Assembly (NCBI RefSeq): GCF_900100955.1 | Contig: NZ_FNCC01000017.1 | Location: 124,001-188,000 of the forward strand | Direction of reading: 5' to 3' | From: Lentzea fradiae | GTDB taxonomy: Bacteria; Actinomycetota; Actinomycetes; Mycobacteriales; Pseudonocardiaceae | Length of the DNA: 64,000 bases | Shown here: positions 53,594 through 63,248 of the stretch, piece after piece | Position numbering within the stretch: the first letter of the stretch is position 1 | Layout of the letters: every line of letters starts with the position of its first letter | The notes under the pieces: model-generated | What the model was told of the DNA's origin: nothing | Databases searched by the model: none | The model's input: only the letters and a program-made list of their open reading frames with translations | Position numbers and translations under genes: made by a program

Positions 53594-54706
53594 TCAGCCC
53601 TTCAGTTGAGCCAGTTGGTTCGTCACCGTCTCGAGCAACTCTTCCCAGGACTTCTCGAACTTCTCGACGCCCTCGGTCTCCAGGACGACGAACACGTCCT
53701 GGAGGTCGACTCCCACGGCGGCGAGCTTGTCGAACACCTCCTGGCCCTCCGCCGCGCGGCCGGTGACCGTGTCACCGGAGATCTTGCCCGCGTCCGCGAC
53801 GGCCTGCAGCGTCTTCTCCGGCATCGTGTTCACGACGTCGTTCACGACGAGCTGGTCGACGTAGAGGGTGGGGGAGTAGCTCGGGTCCTTCACGCCGGTC
53901 GACGCCCACAGTGGACGCTGCGCGTTCGCGCCGTCCGCCTTGAGCGCCTCCCAGCGCTCGCCCTGGAACGTCTTCTCGAACGCACCGTAGGCGATCCACG
54001 CGTTGGCGAGGGCGGCCTTGCCGCGCAACGCCTTCGCCTCGTCGGTGCCGATCTTGTCCAGGCGCTTGTCGATCTCGGTGTCCACGCGGGACACGAAGAA
54101 CGAGGCCACGGAGTGGATCGAGCGGAGGTCGTGGCCGTTGGCCTTGGCCTGCTCCAGACCCGCGATGTAGGCGTTCATCACGGCCTCGTAGCGCTCGACC
54201 GAGAAGATCAGCGTCACGTTGACCGAGATGCCCTCGCCGATCACCTTCGTGATCGCCGGGATGCCCGCCTCGGTGGCCGGGATCTTGACCAGCAGGTTCG
54301 GCCGGTCGACGGTCTTCCACAGGTCCTGCGCCTCGGCCACGGTCTTGTCCGTGTCGAACGCCAGGCGCGGGTCGACCTCGATGGAGACGCGGCCGTCGAC
54401 GCCGTTGGTCGAGTTGTAGATGTCGCGGAACTTGTCGCACGCGTTGCGCACGTCGGTCGTGGTGACCTCGCGGATGGTCGCCTCGGTGTCGGCGCCGCGG
54501 CTCGACAGCTCGCGGACCTGCTCGTCGTAGGACTCGCCCTTCGACAGGGCGCCCGCGAAGATCGTCGGGTTCGTCGTCACGCCGACGACGTTCCACTCCC
54601 GGATCAGCTCGTCGAGGTTTCCGCTGGTGAGCCGCTCGCGGGACAGGTCGTCCAGCCAGATCGACACACCGGCTCCGGACAGGGCTTCCAGATTCGGCTT
54701 GCTCAC
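53594..54706 (-). CDS. tal: Transaldolase
   Basis: 370 residues, actinobacterial long form. N-terminal LEALSGAGVSIWLDDLSRER, GVTTNPTIFA, and PNLLVKIPATEAGIPAITKV with the Schiff-base Lys. GTG overlaps the tkt stop. Confidence 0.96.
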   Translation of the reverse strand: MSKPNLEALSGAGVSIWLDDLSRERLTSGNLDELIREWNVVGVTTNPTIFAGALSKGESYDEQVRELSSRGADTEATIREVTTTDVRNACDKFRDIYNSTNGVDGRVSIEVDPRLAFDTDKTVAEAQDLWKTVDRPNLLVKIPATEAGIPAITKVIGEGISVNVTLIFSVERYEAVMNAYIAGLEQAKANGHDLRSIHSVASFFVSRVDTEIDKRLDKIGTDEAKALRGKAALANAWIAYGAFEKTFQGERWEALKADGANAQRPLWASTGVKDPSYSPTLYVDQLVVNDVVNTMPEKTLQAVADAGKISGDTVTGRAAEGQEVFDKLAAVGVDLQDVFVVLETEGVEKFEKSWEELLETVTNQLAQLKG

Positions 54707-56793
54707 TTCTTACCCCTCACGTTGTCAAGGGAACGGCGGGCGGCGGCGACGACGTTCTCCGTCGTGAAGCCGAACTCCTTGAACAGGACCTGGTAGTCGG
54801 CGGACGCGCCGAAGTGCTCGATCGACACGATCTCGCCCGCGTCGCCGACGTGGCGGTACCACGGCTGGGCGATGCCGGCCTCGACGGCGACGCGCGCCTT
54901 CACCGAGGACGGGATCACCGACTCCCGGTACTCGGCGTCCTGCTTCTCGAACCAGTCGAGCGACGGCATGGAGACCACGCGCACTGCAACGCCCTCGCCC
55001 TGCAGGACCTTCCCGGCCTCGGCGGCCACCTGCAGCTCCGAGCCAGTGCCGATGATCACGATCTCCGGGTTCTCGTCGCCGAAGAGCACGTAGCCACCGC
55101 GCTTCACGCCCTCGGCGGAGGTGCCCTCCAGCGTCGGGACGTTCTGCCGCGACAGCGCCAGGCCGACCGGGCCGAGCTGCTCGATCACGGCCTTCCAGGC
55201 GTACGCGGTCTCGTTGGCGTCGCCGGGACGGACCACGGCGAAGTCCGGGATCGCGCGCAGCGCGGCGAGGTGCTCGATCGGCTGGTGCGTCGGGCCGTCC
55301 TCGCCCAGGCCGATGGAGTCGTGCGTCCACACGTAGGTGACGGCGGCCTGCATGATCGCCGCGAGCCGCACCGCCGGGCGCATGTAGTCGGAGAACACCA
55401 GGAAGGTGCCGCCGAACGGGCGGGTCGGGCCGTGCAGCGCGATGCCGTTGAGGATCATGCCCATGGCGTTCTCGCGGACGCCGAAGTGCAGCACGCGGCC
55501 GTACGGGTCGGCGCTCCACATGCCCGTCGAGATCGACTCCGGGCCGAACGACTTGGCGCCCTTGATGGTCGTCAGGTTCGACTCGGCGAGGTCGGCGGAA
55601 CCGCCCCACAGCTCGGGCAGGTGCTTGGCGAGCGCGTTGATGACCTCACCGGACGCCTTCCGGGTCGGCAGGCCCTTCGCGTCCACCGGGTAGCTCGGCA
55701 GGTCCGCGTCCCAGCCCTCGGGCAGCTCGCGGGAGGTCAGGCGGTCGAGCAGCTTCTTGTTCTCCGGGTTGGCCGAGGCCCACTCGTCGAACGACGGCTG
55801 CCACTGCGCCTTGGCGTGCTCGCCGCGCTTCACGACCTCGCGGGTGTGCGCGAGCACCTCGTCGGCGACCTCGAAGGTCTTCTCCGGGTCGAAGCCCAGG
55901 ATCTCCTTGGTGGCCTTGACCTCGTCCACGCCCAGCGCGGCACCGTGCGCGGCGCCGGTGTTCTGCTTGTTCGGCGCCGGGTAGCCGATGATCGTGCGCA
56001 GCAGGATGAACGAGGGCTTGTCGGTGACGGCCTTGGCCTTCTCGACGGCTTCCAGGATGCCCTTGACGTTCTCGCCCGACTCGACGACCTGGACGTGCCA
56101 GCCGTACGCCTCGTAGCGCTTCGCGGTGTCCTCGGACAGCGCGATCGTCGTGTCGTCCTCGATCGAGATCTTGTTGTCGTCGTAGAAGACGACGAGGTTG
56201 CCCAGCTGCTGCGTGCCGGCGAGCGACGAGGCTTCGGCTGTGACGCCCTCCTCGATGTCACCGTCGGAGGCGATCACGTAGACGTGGTGGTCGAACGGGC
56301 TCGTGCCCGGCGCGGCCCCGGGGTCGAACAGGCCCCGCTCGCGGCGGGCGGCCATCGCCATGCCGACGGCGGCGGCGAGACCGGAGCCCAGCGGGCCGGT
56401 GGTGATCTCGACGCCCCTGGTGTGGCGGTACTCCGGGTGACCCGGCGTCTTCGAGCCCCACTTGCGCAGGTGCTTCAGGTCGTCGATCTCCAGGCCGTAG
56501 CCGGACAGGAACAGCTGGACGTACAGGGTCAGGCTGGAGTGACCGGCGGAGAGCACGAACCGGTCGCGGCCGATCCAGTCGGGGTCGGCGGGGTCGTGCC
56601 GCATCACGCGCTGGAAGAGCGTGTAGGCGAGCGGCGCGAGGCTCATGGCCGTACCGGGGTGGCCGTTGCCGACGTTCTGCACGGCGTCCGCCGCGAGCAC
56701 TCGCGCGGTGTCGACGGCGCGCTTGTCGAGCTCGGTCCAGTCGTCGGGCAGATCGGCCTTGGTGAGCCGGGCGATGTCGTCGGTGACGGTCAC
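54703..56793 (-). CDS. tkt: Transketolase
   Basis: 696 residues. Thiamine diphosphate region NVGNGHPGTAMSLAPLAYTL and ASDGDIEEGVTAEASSLAG, and the pyrimidine-domain stretch HDSIGLGEDGPTHQPIEHLA. First gene of the operon tkt-tal-pgi-zwf-opcA-pgl. Divergent from ctaB with a 253-base spacer holding the promoters and no gene. Confidence 0.97.
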   Translation of the reverse strand: MTVTDDIARLTKADLPDDWTELDKRAVDTARVLAADAVQNVGNGHPGTAMSLAPLAYTLFQRVMRHDPADPDWIGRDRFVLSAGHSSLTLYVQLFLSGYGLEIDDLKHLRKWGSKTPGHPEYRHTRGVEITTGPLGSGLAAAVGMAMAARRERGLFDPGAAPGTSPFDHHVYVIASDGDIEEGVTAEASSLAGTQQLGNLVVFYDDNKISIEDDTTIALSEDTAKRYEAYGWHVQVVESGENVKGILEAVEKAKAVTDKPSFILLRTIIGYPAPNKQNTGAAHGAALGVDEVKATKEILGFDPEKTFEVADEVLAHTREVVKRGEHAKAQWQPSFDEWASANPENKKLLDRLTSRELPEGWDADLPSYPVDAKGLPTRKASGEVINALAKHLPELWGGSADLAESNLTTIKGAKSFGPESISTGMWSADPYGRVLHFGVRENAMGMILNGIALHGPTRPFGGTFLVFSDYMRPAVRLAAIMQAAVTYVWTHDSIGLGEDGPTHQPIEHLAALRAIPDFAVVRPGDANETAYAWKAVIEQLGPVGLALSRQNVPTLEGTSAEGVKRGGYVLFGDENPEIVIIGTGSELQVAAEAGKVLQGEGVAVRVVSMPSLDWFEKQDAEYRESVIPSSVKARVAVEAGIAQPWYRHVGDAGEIVSIEHFGASADYQVLFKEFGFTTENVVAAARRSLDNVRGKK

Positions 56794-57046
56794 GGACTTA
56801 CAGCTCCAAACTTGTCGCTAGGGCGGGTGCGCCGGCGTCTTCGGAATCGATCCCGAAGAGCCCGACCCGCGTCTCTCCCTCGTCCTCCTGCCAGCCTAGT
56901 CCTGAGAGATTCAGAAGGTGATCTGAAAGCTCCCGGGCACATGTGTGCCGGGGCACACCAGCACCCGAACGGGCTGTTCGTTCTTGTCGCGGTTACCATC
57001 AGTCGCCGGATCTCACACCCGTCTCGACACGAGGAGCGTTCACCCG

Positions 57047-57979
57047 ATGAGTGCCGACAGTCTCGTCGCCGAGGCGCCCAGCAGGACGCCTCGCCAGGTC
57101 GTCGGCGCCTACGTGGCACTCACGAAGCCGCGCGTCATCGAGCTCCTGCTGATCACGACGATCCCGGCGATGCTGCTCGCCCAGCACGGCCTCCCGCCGC
57201 TGTGGCTGATCGCCTGCACGCTCACCGGCGGCACCCTCGCCGCGGGGTCGGCGAACGCCCTCAACTGCTTCGTCGACGCCGACATCGACTCGGTCATGAA
57301 GCGCACGGCCGCCCGGCCGCTCGCGCACAACGCCATCCCGCCGCGCAACGCCCTGATCTTCGGCGTGGTGCTCGGCGTCGTGTCGTTCGCCTTCCTGTGG
57401 TTCTTCGTGAACCTGATGTCCGCGGTCTTCGCGGTCGCGACGATCCTCTTCTACATCTTCGTCTACACCCTGGTCCTCAAGCGCCGCACCTCGCAGAACA
57501 TCATCTGGGGCGGCATGGCGGGCTGCATGCCCGTGATCATCGGCTGGAGCGCGGTGACGGGCACGGTGGAGTGGCCCGCCCTCGTCATGTTCGGCGTGAT
57601 CTTCTTCTGGACCCCGCCGCACACGTGGGCCCTCGCCATGAAGTTCAAGGAGGACTACGCCAGGGCAGGCGTGCCGATGCTGCCCGTGGTCGCGACAGCT
57701 CAGCAGGTGACGCGGCAGATCGTGATCTACAGCTGGGTCACCGTGGTCTGCACGCTCGCCCTCGCTCCCGTGACGTCGTGGATCTACGTGTCCGTGGCGG
57801 CGCTGTCCGGCGTGTGGTTCGCCGTCTTCGCGCACAAGCTGCACAACGTGGTCCGTCGCGGCGGCTCCACGAACACCATGAAGTTCTTCCACATGTCGAA
57901 CCTCTACCTGATGCTCGTGTTCTGCGGTCTCGCCGTGGACGCGGTCGTCGGGTTGCCGGTGCTGGGCTGGCCGTTCTAG
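57047..57979 (+). CDS. ctaB: Protoheme IX farnesyltransferase
   Basis: 310 residues, about nine membrane helices. First prenyl-binding motif NALNCFVDADIDSVMKRTA (N-D-D), and WTPPHTWALAMKFKEDYARA for the second. Converts heme b to heme O for cytochrome oxidase. ATG at 57047 follows GAGGAGCG. Divergent from tkt, the usual actinobacterial order. Confidence 0.95.
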   Translation: MSADSLVAEAPSRTPRQVVGAYVALTKPRVIELLLITTIPAMLLAQHGLPPLWLIACTLTGGTLAAGSANALNCFVDADIDSVMKRTAARPLAHNAIPPRNALIFGVVLGVVSFAFLWFFVNLMSAVFAVATILFYIFVYTLVLKRRTSQNIIWGGMAGCMPVIIGWSAVTGTVEWPALVMFGVIFFWTPPHTWALAMKFKEDYARAGVPMLPVVATAQQVTRQIVIYSWVTVVCTLALAPVTSWIYVSVAALSGVWFAVFAHKLHNVVRRGGSTNTMKFFHMSNLYLMLVFCGLAVDAVVGLPVLGWPF

Positions 57980-58001
57980 CTGCACTTCCAGTCGTACGGC
58001 T

Positions 58002-59915
58002 GTGGCGCCCGTTGAGTTCACCGTCACCGGTGGTGAAGGTTCACCACTGGACTTCGTCGCGGTCCTGACCCGGTCGTCCTCGCTCGTCGTGATCACCGAT
58101 CCCGGCGGGTGGGCGCAGGTCAGCCAGGGCCTCACGCCCGGCTTCGCCGCGTCGACGACGGTCGTCACGCGGGTGCGCCCGCTGCGGTGCGCGGTGCTCG
58201 ACCTGCGGCACTTCCCCTCACCGGACGCGCTGCCGTCGGTCGCGGACGTCCCCGGCGACGTGGTCGCGCTGCACGACACCCGCTCCTGGGACTCGGCACC
58301 CCTGGTCGCCGCGCTGCGCCGGCTCGGACGGCCGGTCGTGCTCTTCACCGCCGTGCACACCTGGGTCTCCGGTGTCGACCCCGCCTCGATGCTGGTCGGG
58401 TGGAGCGCGCCGCACGTCGTGCTGGCACGGCCCCTGCGTCCCGGTGAGGCCAGGGTCGAGGACGCCCTCTGGCAGTTCCGCGAGCTGGAACGGCGCCGGA
58501 TGGTGACGTACACGGCGCTGCCCGCGCCGCCCCCGCCGCTGGACAGGGCCGTGACGGTCGTCGTCGCGCTGCCGGGCGCCACCGAGGGCATCGCCGGGGC
58601 GTTGCGGCCGGGCGCCGACTACGAGGTGTGGGTGCGCGTCGGCGAGGTCGCCGTGCCGCTGCCGGCCGACCTGGAGCTCAGGGCCGTGCTCGGCATGAAC
58701 GGCCGCGACGTGCGGTCCGAGACGTTCGTGCTGCCCGTCGAGGGCGGCAGCCCGTGGGTGAGCTTCGCCGTGACGACGCCGTACGCGTCCGTGCCGTGGG
58801 GCGGGGAGCTGGTGATCTACCGCGGCGCCGTGCCGGTGCACGTCCAGCAGGTCGTGCTGCCGGTCGGCGGCGGCGAGTCCCGCATCCGGCAGCGGCTGCG
58901 CCTGTCGCGGACGTTCGCGGACCTCGGGCCGCTGTCGTCCCGGCTCGCGTCGGTCCTCGTCCTCGGCGAACGGGCGCTGGTGACCGACGGCGGGACACCG
59001 CGCTGGACCGCACTGGACACCCCGCTGCGGCTGCCGCCCGTGACCGGCTTCGACCACTGGTACGGCAAGGACTTCCCCTCCTGCTGCGAGGACCTCGCCG
59101 CGTTCGCGCTGCGCGGCGCCGCGCTGCACGCACAGCTGTTCCCCGACGGAGTGGGCGTCCGGCGCGGCGGCGTGATCACCGTGGCCGGTGAGACGCGCGT
59201 GCCGTGGGCGGCCGTGTACGACCTGCCGTTCACCGAGGGCCCGTACCGGCTGTGCTCGTCGGTCGCGCGGTTCGGCCCGTTCGGCGCCGGGGGACCGGTG
59301 CCGGCGCGCTGCCCCGAACCCGACCACAGCGGCAACGTCCTGTGCCCCTTCGGCTTCTGGGGCCTGTCGAGCGTGCTGGAGCAGCCGGCGGGACCGCTCG
59401 CCTGGCAGGTCGCCCCGGCGCAGCGGCAGGTGCGGGTGGCGCTGGCCGTCGACCCCGCCCTGGACCGGGCGCTCACCCAGCGGCACGTGGCGGAGCTGAT
59501 GTCGTTCCTGCCACCCGACACGATCTCGTCCGCGTACGTCAGCCCGTCCGGCCTGTCGCGGGCGCTGGCGGAGGAACGCGCGGACGTGCTGCACCTCGTC
59601 TACGACGAGGGCGTCCTGGAGACCGTGGAGGTCGAGGGCTGGCCGCACCGCCCGCTGGTCGTCACGACGTCCCCCGCCGCGCACCTGGTGGACGCGCTGG
59701 TGAACGGGGCGGGCGCCGCGGGCGTGATCTGCCCGGAGGTGCCCGTCGACCAGGGCATGGCCGGGTGGGCGGGCGGCATGCTGCTCGCCCGGCTCGCCGG
59801 GGGGATGCCCGCCGGTGAGGCGGTGCGGCAGACCCGCTGGGAGATGCTGGGCCGCGGCAACGTCCTCGGCCTCGCCCTCACCCTGCACGCGGGCGCCGAC
59901 CTGCGCCTCAGGTGA
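58002..59915 (+). CDS. CHAT-like protein with altered catalytic residues
   Basis: 637 residues, soluble. The C-terminal third (about 395-637) resembles the CHAT caspase fold: FGFWGLSSVLEQP, DVLHLVYDEGVLE at 528-540 where the family has a catalytic His before Gly, VVTTSPAAHLVDALVNGAGA where it has a catalytic Cys, and the closing MLGRGNVLGLALTLHAGADL. Both catalytic positions are replaced (YDEG, TTSP), so it is probably not a protease. The N-terminal half is beta-rich without a known family. GTG start 22 bases after ctaB. Convergent, overlapping the HD gene by 8 bases. Confidence 0.7.
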   Translation: MAPVEFTVTGGEGSPLDFVAVLTRSSSLVVITDPGGWAQVSQGLTPGFAASTTVVTRVRPLRCAVLDLRHFPSPDALPSVADVPGDVVALHDTRSWDSAPLVAALRRLGRPVVLFTAVHTWVSGVDPASMLVGWSAPHVVLARPLRPGEARVEDALWQFRELERRRMVTYTALPAPPPPLDRAVTVVVALPGATEGIAGALRPGADYEVWVRVGEVAVPLPADLELRAVLGMNGRDVRSETFVLPVEGGSPWVSFAVTTPYASVPWGGELVIYRGAVPVHVQQVVLPVGGGESRIRQRLRLSRTFADLGPLSSRLASVLVLGERALVTDGGTPRWTALDTPLRLPPVTGFDHWYGKDFPSCCEDLAAFALRGAALHAQLFPDGVGVRRGGVITVAGETRVPWAAVYDLPFTEGPYRLCSSVARFGPFGAGGPVPARCPEPDHSGNVLCPFGFWGLSSVLEQPAGPLAWQVAPAQRQVRVALAVDPALDRALTQRHVAELMSFLPPDTISSAYVSPSGLSRALAEERADVLHLVYDEGVLETVEVEGWPHRPLVVTTSPAAHLVDALVNGAGAAGVICPEVPVDQGMAGWAGGMLLARLAGGMPAGEAVRQTRWEMLGRGNVLGLALTLHAGADLRLR

Positions 59916-60576
59916 CCCGCGCGTCCGGCCCGACAGCGGTCAGCAGCTCCTCCACGCACGGGTCGTCGAGCGACTCGACGATGCACTTCCACAGCGAGAG
60001 GTTCGCCTCCGCCCACTTCGAGTACATGAGGGCGGCCTCGCGGTCGTAGAAGTAGTAGCCGTCGTCGGCCTTGCCCACCTGCTCGCCCACGATCTTGTGC
60101 GCCAGCTCGCGCAACGTGATGCCGTTCTCCTGCAAGTACCGGTGCGCGAGCACGACCGGCGTCACCGGCAGCGCCTTGAACAGCGTGTCCGCGTCGGACA
60201 GCGCCTGCGCCTCCAGCGAGATGTCGCGGTGGCGGGTGCGCATCTCCGCCTCCAGCACGATCTGTTCGATCCGGTCGATGTCGCCCATCGCGACGCCGGA
60301 GACGAACAGGACCTTGCGCCGCAACGCCGCGCCGTCGGTCGGCAGCGAGTTGCGGCGGACCATGTAGTTCAGGTCGTGCACAAGCGCGGCGACCTCGACG
60401 ACGTCGCACGCGGCGCCGTTGCGCTCGGCGAAGTGCACCGACTTGTCGCGGACGAAGCTCACGTGGTGCCAGCCGTGGAACTGCAGCTTGGCGGCCAGGT
60501 CCTCGCACAGCCGCCGCACCCGCCGCTCCACGTCCGCGATGACAGACCTCGGAATCCTTGTGCGCGTACGCATCAT
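59908..60576 (-). CDS. HD-domain phosphohydrolase
   Basis: 222 residues. The H...HD...D set is complete: FHGWHHVSF (His34/37/38), VAALVHDLNY (H67-D68) and ALSDADTLFK (Asp128/130). HD proteins hydrolyse phosphate esters such as nucleotides or cyclic nucleotides. Two adjacent ATGs at 60576 and 60573 follow GGGAGGG; either may be used. Last gene of a leftward run with the cupin-like and membrane genes. Confidence 0.82.
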   Translation of the reverse strand: MMRTRTRIPRSVIADVERRVRRLCEDLAAKLQFHGWHHVSFVRDKSVHFAERNGAACDVVEVAALVHDLNYMVRRNSLPTDGAALRRKVLFVSGVAMGDIDRIEQIVLEAEMRTRHRDISLEAQALSDADTLFKALPVTPVVLAHRYLQENGITLRELAHKIVGEQVGKADDGYYFYDREAALMYSKWAEANLSLWKCIVESLDDPCVEELLTAVGPDARVT

Positions 60577-60633
60577 CAGCCCTCCCGTGGGGTGGGCCGA
60601 TGGTAGGCGTGCGCCGGGTGGTCCGGTGCGGCT

Positions 60634-61281
60634 TCAGAGGTGGTTCGTCAGATCCTCCAGCCTGTCCTCGACGGGCACGTGCCGGTGGCTGATCCCGGTG
60701 TCCGGGTCGTAGCTGAGGCTCCACGGCGTGACGGCGCGGGACTTCACCAGGAACGTCATCGTCCCGTCGGCGGCACGGGGGATGCGGTGGAACTCGTGCG
60801 CGAGCAACGTGCCGGTGGCGCCCTGCGCGCACTGGGTGCGGTCCGTGAGCTCCGTGCCGATGACCGAGCGGCCGCCGAGGCCGAGCCGGGCGTCGAAGCG
60901 TTCGTGCAGGTAGGCGCCGCTCAGGATGGTGGTGCAGAAGTGGTACCGGTGGTTGTGGACCGAGTCCGCGTAGCCCGTGCGCCAGTCCGTCAGCGGCTTG
61001 TACTCGTGCAGCCAGAACGTGAACGGCTCGCCGGGTTCGTCCCGCAGGCACCACGCGAAGTGCGTCGTCGTCTCCCGGGAGCGCGCGATCACCCCGGTCG
61101 CCTGCGCCGGGGTGAGCCCGCCGAGGTGCGCGCGCAGCTCCTTGCGCAGCTCGGGACGGGCCGCCCAGCCGCGGAACCACGCGCCGACGTCGGGCCAGTG
61201 CTCCACCACCGGAACCGCGGTGCGCTTCACCCGAGCGGCGAGCTCCTCGAGCGCGGACAACCCGGTGAACTCGGCTAGCAA
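60634..61281 (-). CDS. Cupin-like metal-binding protein
   Basis: 215 residues. SVHNHRYHFCTTILSGAYLH (HxH...) and a second LLAHEFHRIP ... LVKSRAVTPWSL block fit a cupin/cysteine-dioxygenase-like barrel with a His-rich metal site. Function unknown. The likely start is TTG at 61281 with GAGGAG over the upstream stop; a non-standard but plausible start. It lies six bases after the membrane-protein gene. Confidence 0.6.
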   Translation of the reverse strand: MLAEFTGLSALEELAARVKRTAVPVVEHWPDVGAWFRGWAARPELRKELRAHLGGLTPAQATGVIARSRETTTHFAWCLRDEPGEPFTFWLHEYKPLTDWRTGYADSVHNHRYHFCTTILSGAYLHERFDARLGLGGRSVIGTELTDRTQCAQGATGTLLAHEFHRIPRAADGTMTFLVKSRAVTPWSLSYDPDTGISHRHVPVEDRLEDLTNHL

Positions 61282-61287
61282 GATCGA

Positions 61288-62292
61288 TCAGCTCCTCAAC
61301 TGAGCGGACGCGGAGAATTCACGGCGGAATGCGTGGAACTTGTCCTCCAGCTCCCGGAACCCGGCGGTGCCGAGAGCCTCGCCGGTGATCTTCTCGAACA
61401 ACGCCAGGAAGTCGTCGTTCGTCGTTCCGGGAGTCAGGACGAAGTGATAACCGGCTTTCGAGTTGCTGATGCGCAGGAACTCCGCGCGCTCCTTTGCGTA
61501 AAGGAACGAACTCTCCGTGAACCGCAGCGTCCGCGGATAAGGTCTCAGCACTCCGGCGGTGTTGCTGTAGAGCGTCATCCAGACCGAGTCGTCGAACAGC
61601 TCCAGCCGGTCGAGCGGCGGGTCGGAGACGATCGTGACGTCGATCCGGCTGCACCTCCCGCGTGCCGAGTACAGGCCGGCGAGGCCGATCTTGATCTGTT
61701 CCTTGAGCCGTTCGCGGATCTCGTCGTAGTCGCCGTCGGCGCCCTCGTTGCGCAGCAGGTACCGCGCCCTGCCGCTGATCGCGTTGTCGTCCCTCGGGTC
61801 GGCCAGCACGGCCCTCAGCTCGCACTCCGACTGGCTGAGCAGCACTCTTCCCGCCGCGTAGCGCCCGGCGAACCCGCGGAAGCAGTACAGCCGCGTCCGT
61901 TCCAGGTCCTGCATCATGAGCTGGTTGAAGACCGGGTCCGGCCGCGCCGTCGGCTCGAAGACGTGGCTGGGGAAGAACTCGCGGTCGAGCGCCCGGTACT
62001 CCTGGCTGAGCTCCTTGAGCGCCTTGCGGCTCTCCTCGATGACCGGGGTGAGGAGCGCCCGCTGCGCGGCCTTCGACGTGACGAGCGTCTGCGTGAAGCT
62101 CACGACCGCGGAGATGAGCGTGCCCGTTCCCAACGCCGTCAGCAGATTTCTCGGCGTTCCCGATTCCATTTGACTGGAAATGGCCAGCGACGTTCCGGAT
62201 GTGACGACGAGTATGAGGAGGAGCAACCCGGTCCGCGTCCAGAACAACTCCTGAACCACGTTGCTGCGGATGCCTCCGGCCTCCGCGGACAC
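61288..62292 (-). CDS. Two-helix membrane protein with cytoplasmic domain
   Basis: About 334 residues. Two N-terminal membrane helices (GLLLLILVVTSGTSLAIS and LLTALGTGTLISAVVSFTQT), then a cytoplasmic domain with VLLSQSECELRAVLADPRDD and LFDDSVWMTLYSN, reminiscent of PLD-like signalling domains found beside regulators; no HKD motif. I prefer GTG at 62292 with AGGAGG eight bases upstream over GTG at 62301. First gene of the leftward run. Confidence 0.6.
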   Translation of the reverse strand: MSAEAGGIRSNVVQELFWTRTGLLLLILVVTSGTSLAISSQMESGTPRNLLTALGTGTLISAVVSFTQTLVTSKAAQRALLTPVIEESRKALKELSQEYRALDREFFPSHVFEPTARPDPVFNQLMMQDLERTRLYCFRGFAGRYAAGRVLLSQSECELRAVLADPRDDNAISGRARYLLRNEGADGDYDEIRERLKEQIKIGLAGLYSARGRCSRIDVTIVSDPPLDRLELFDDSVWMTLYSNTAGVLRPYPRTLRFTESSFLYAKERAEFLRISNSKAGYHFVLTPGTTNDDFLALFEKITGEALGTAGFRELEDKFHAFRREFSASAQLRS

Positions 62293-62663
62293 AACTGCCA
62301 CCTCCTGGGGTCACCTCAACGGCCGCTACCCGAACGGACGAATGCGGTCAGTGTCCGATCAAGTGCGCGGAGTTACTGTACGCGTCGGTCTAAAGATTAG
62401 GAAGCTGCTATTCGTGCGACATTTCCCGGAGGAATAACCGCCCGGCGGCCCAGTGGCCGGACCGCATCCGTGCGCGGCTGTGACGCGGTGTCGCCCGATG
62501 GGCCGGACGGGGCGGATGAGGGTGGCCCGGCCACCGCGCCCACTCACGCGGCGTGGTCTCGTCCGCTCGCGCCGCACGCCGCTGGTCCGCCCGGAGCAAC
62601 CGCCGCACCCCGCTACCGGGCTGCTACGCCCCGCTCACACCGCTGCGCATACGCTGCTCGACC
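62293..62663. promoter_or_regulatory. Divergent spacer with promoters
   Basis: 371 bases between the membrane-protein gene and the FKBP gene. It must carry promoters for both; TACGCT at 62650-62655 is a -10 box eight bases before the FKBP ATG. No further structure seen. Confidence 0.5.
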
Positions 62664-63188
62664 ATGCGCAACGTCCTCATCGCGTCCCTGGCGCTCGTGG
62701 CGGCCGCCGGAATCGCCGGCTGCAGCAGCTCGGCCCAGCCGTCGACCGCCCCGTCCGGTCAGAGCGCGCCGACGAACCCCTGCAAGGCCGACGACTTCAA
62801 GGTCACCGGCGACTTCGGAACGACGCCGCAGGTCACCATCCCCGCCTGCAAGCCGACCGACGAGCTGATCATCAAGGACCTGGTGGAGGGCACCGGCGCC
62901 ACGGTCGAGACCGGCACGACGGCCACGGTCAACTACCAGCTCACCACGTTCTCCGACAAGAAGATCCTGGACACCTCGTTCGGCAAGAAGCCGTTCGACG
63001 TCGAGAACGTCGGCCAGGCCCCGGTCATCGACGGCTGGAACGAGGGCATCGTCGGGCTCAAGGAGAACGGCCGCCGCCTGCTGGTCGTGCCGCCGTCCAA
63101 GGGCTACGGGCAGGGCGGTCGCGGCATCCAGCCGAACGAGACGCTGGTCTTCGTGATCGACGGCGTGAAGGTCACGCCCGCCTCCTGA
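62664..63188 (+). CDS. FKBP-type peptidyl-prolyl isomerase lipoprotein
   Basis: 174 residues: signal with lipobox GIAGC (Cys20), a Ser/Pro/Thr linker, then an FKBP domain (ELIIKDLVEGTGATVETGTT, FDVENVGQAPVIDGWNEGIV, YGQGGRGIQPNETLVFVIDG). Extracytoplasmic folding of exported proteins. Leaderless promoter likely. Followed by a terminator. Confidence 0.93.
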   Translation: MRNVLIASLALVAAAGIAGCSSSAQPSTAPSGQSAPTNPCKADDFKVTGDFGTTPQVTIPACKPTDELIIKDLVEGTGATVETGTTATVNYQLTTFSDKKILDTSFGKKPFDVENVGQAPVIDGWNEGIVGLKENGRRLLVVPPSKGYGQGGRGIQPNETLVFVIDGVKVTPAS

Positions 63189-63197
63189 GTCTCCAAC

Positions 63198-63242
63198 GCC
63201 GCGGCGGTCCGGTGCCTTCTCACAGGCCCGGACCGCCGCGGC
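63198..63242. terminator. Bidirectional terminator after the FKBP gene
   Basis: Perfect 15-bp arms GCCGCGGCGGTCCGG (63198-63212) and CCGGACCGCCGCGGC (63228-63242) with an inner GCCT/AGGC pair in the loop, between convergent genes. Confidence 0.85.
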
Positions 63243-63248
63243 TGTCGT

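Noticed and set aside
53594..56793. Long open frames antisense to tal and tkt
   Set aside because: They follow from GC-rich codon bias; the sense genes are unmistakable and the antisense products are low complexity.
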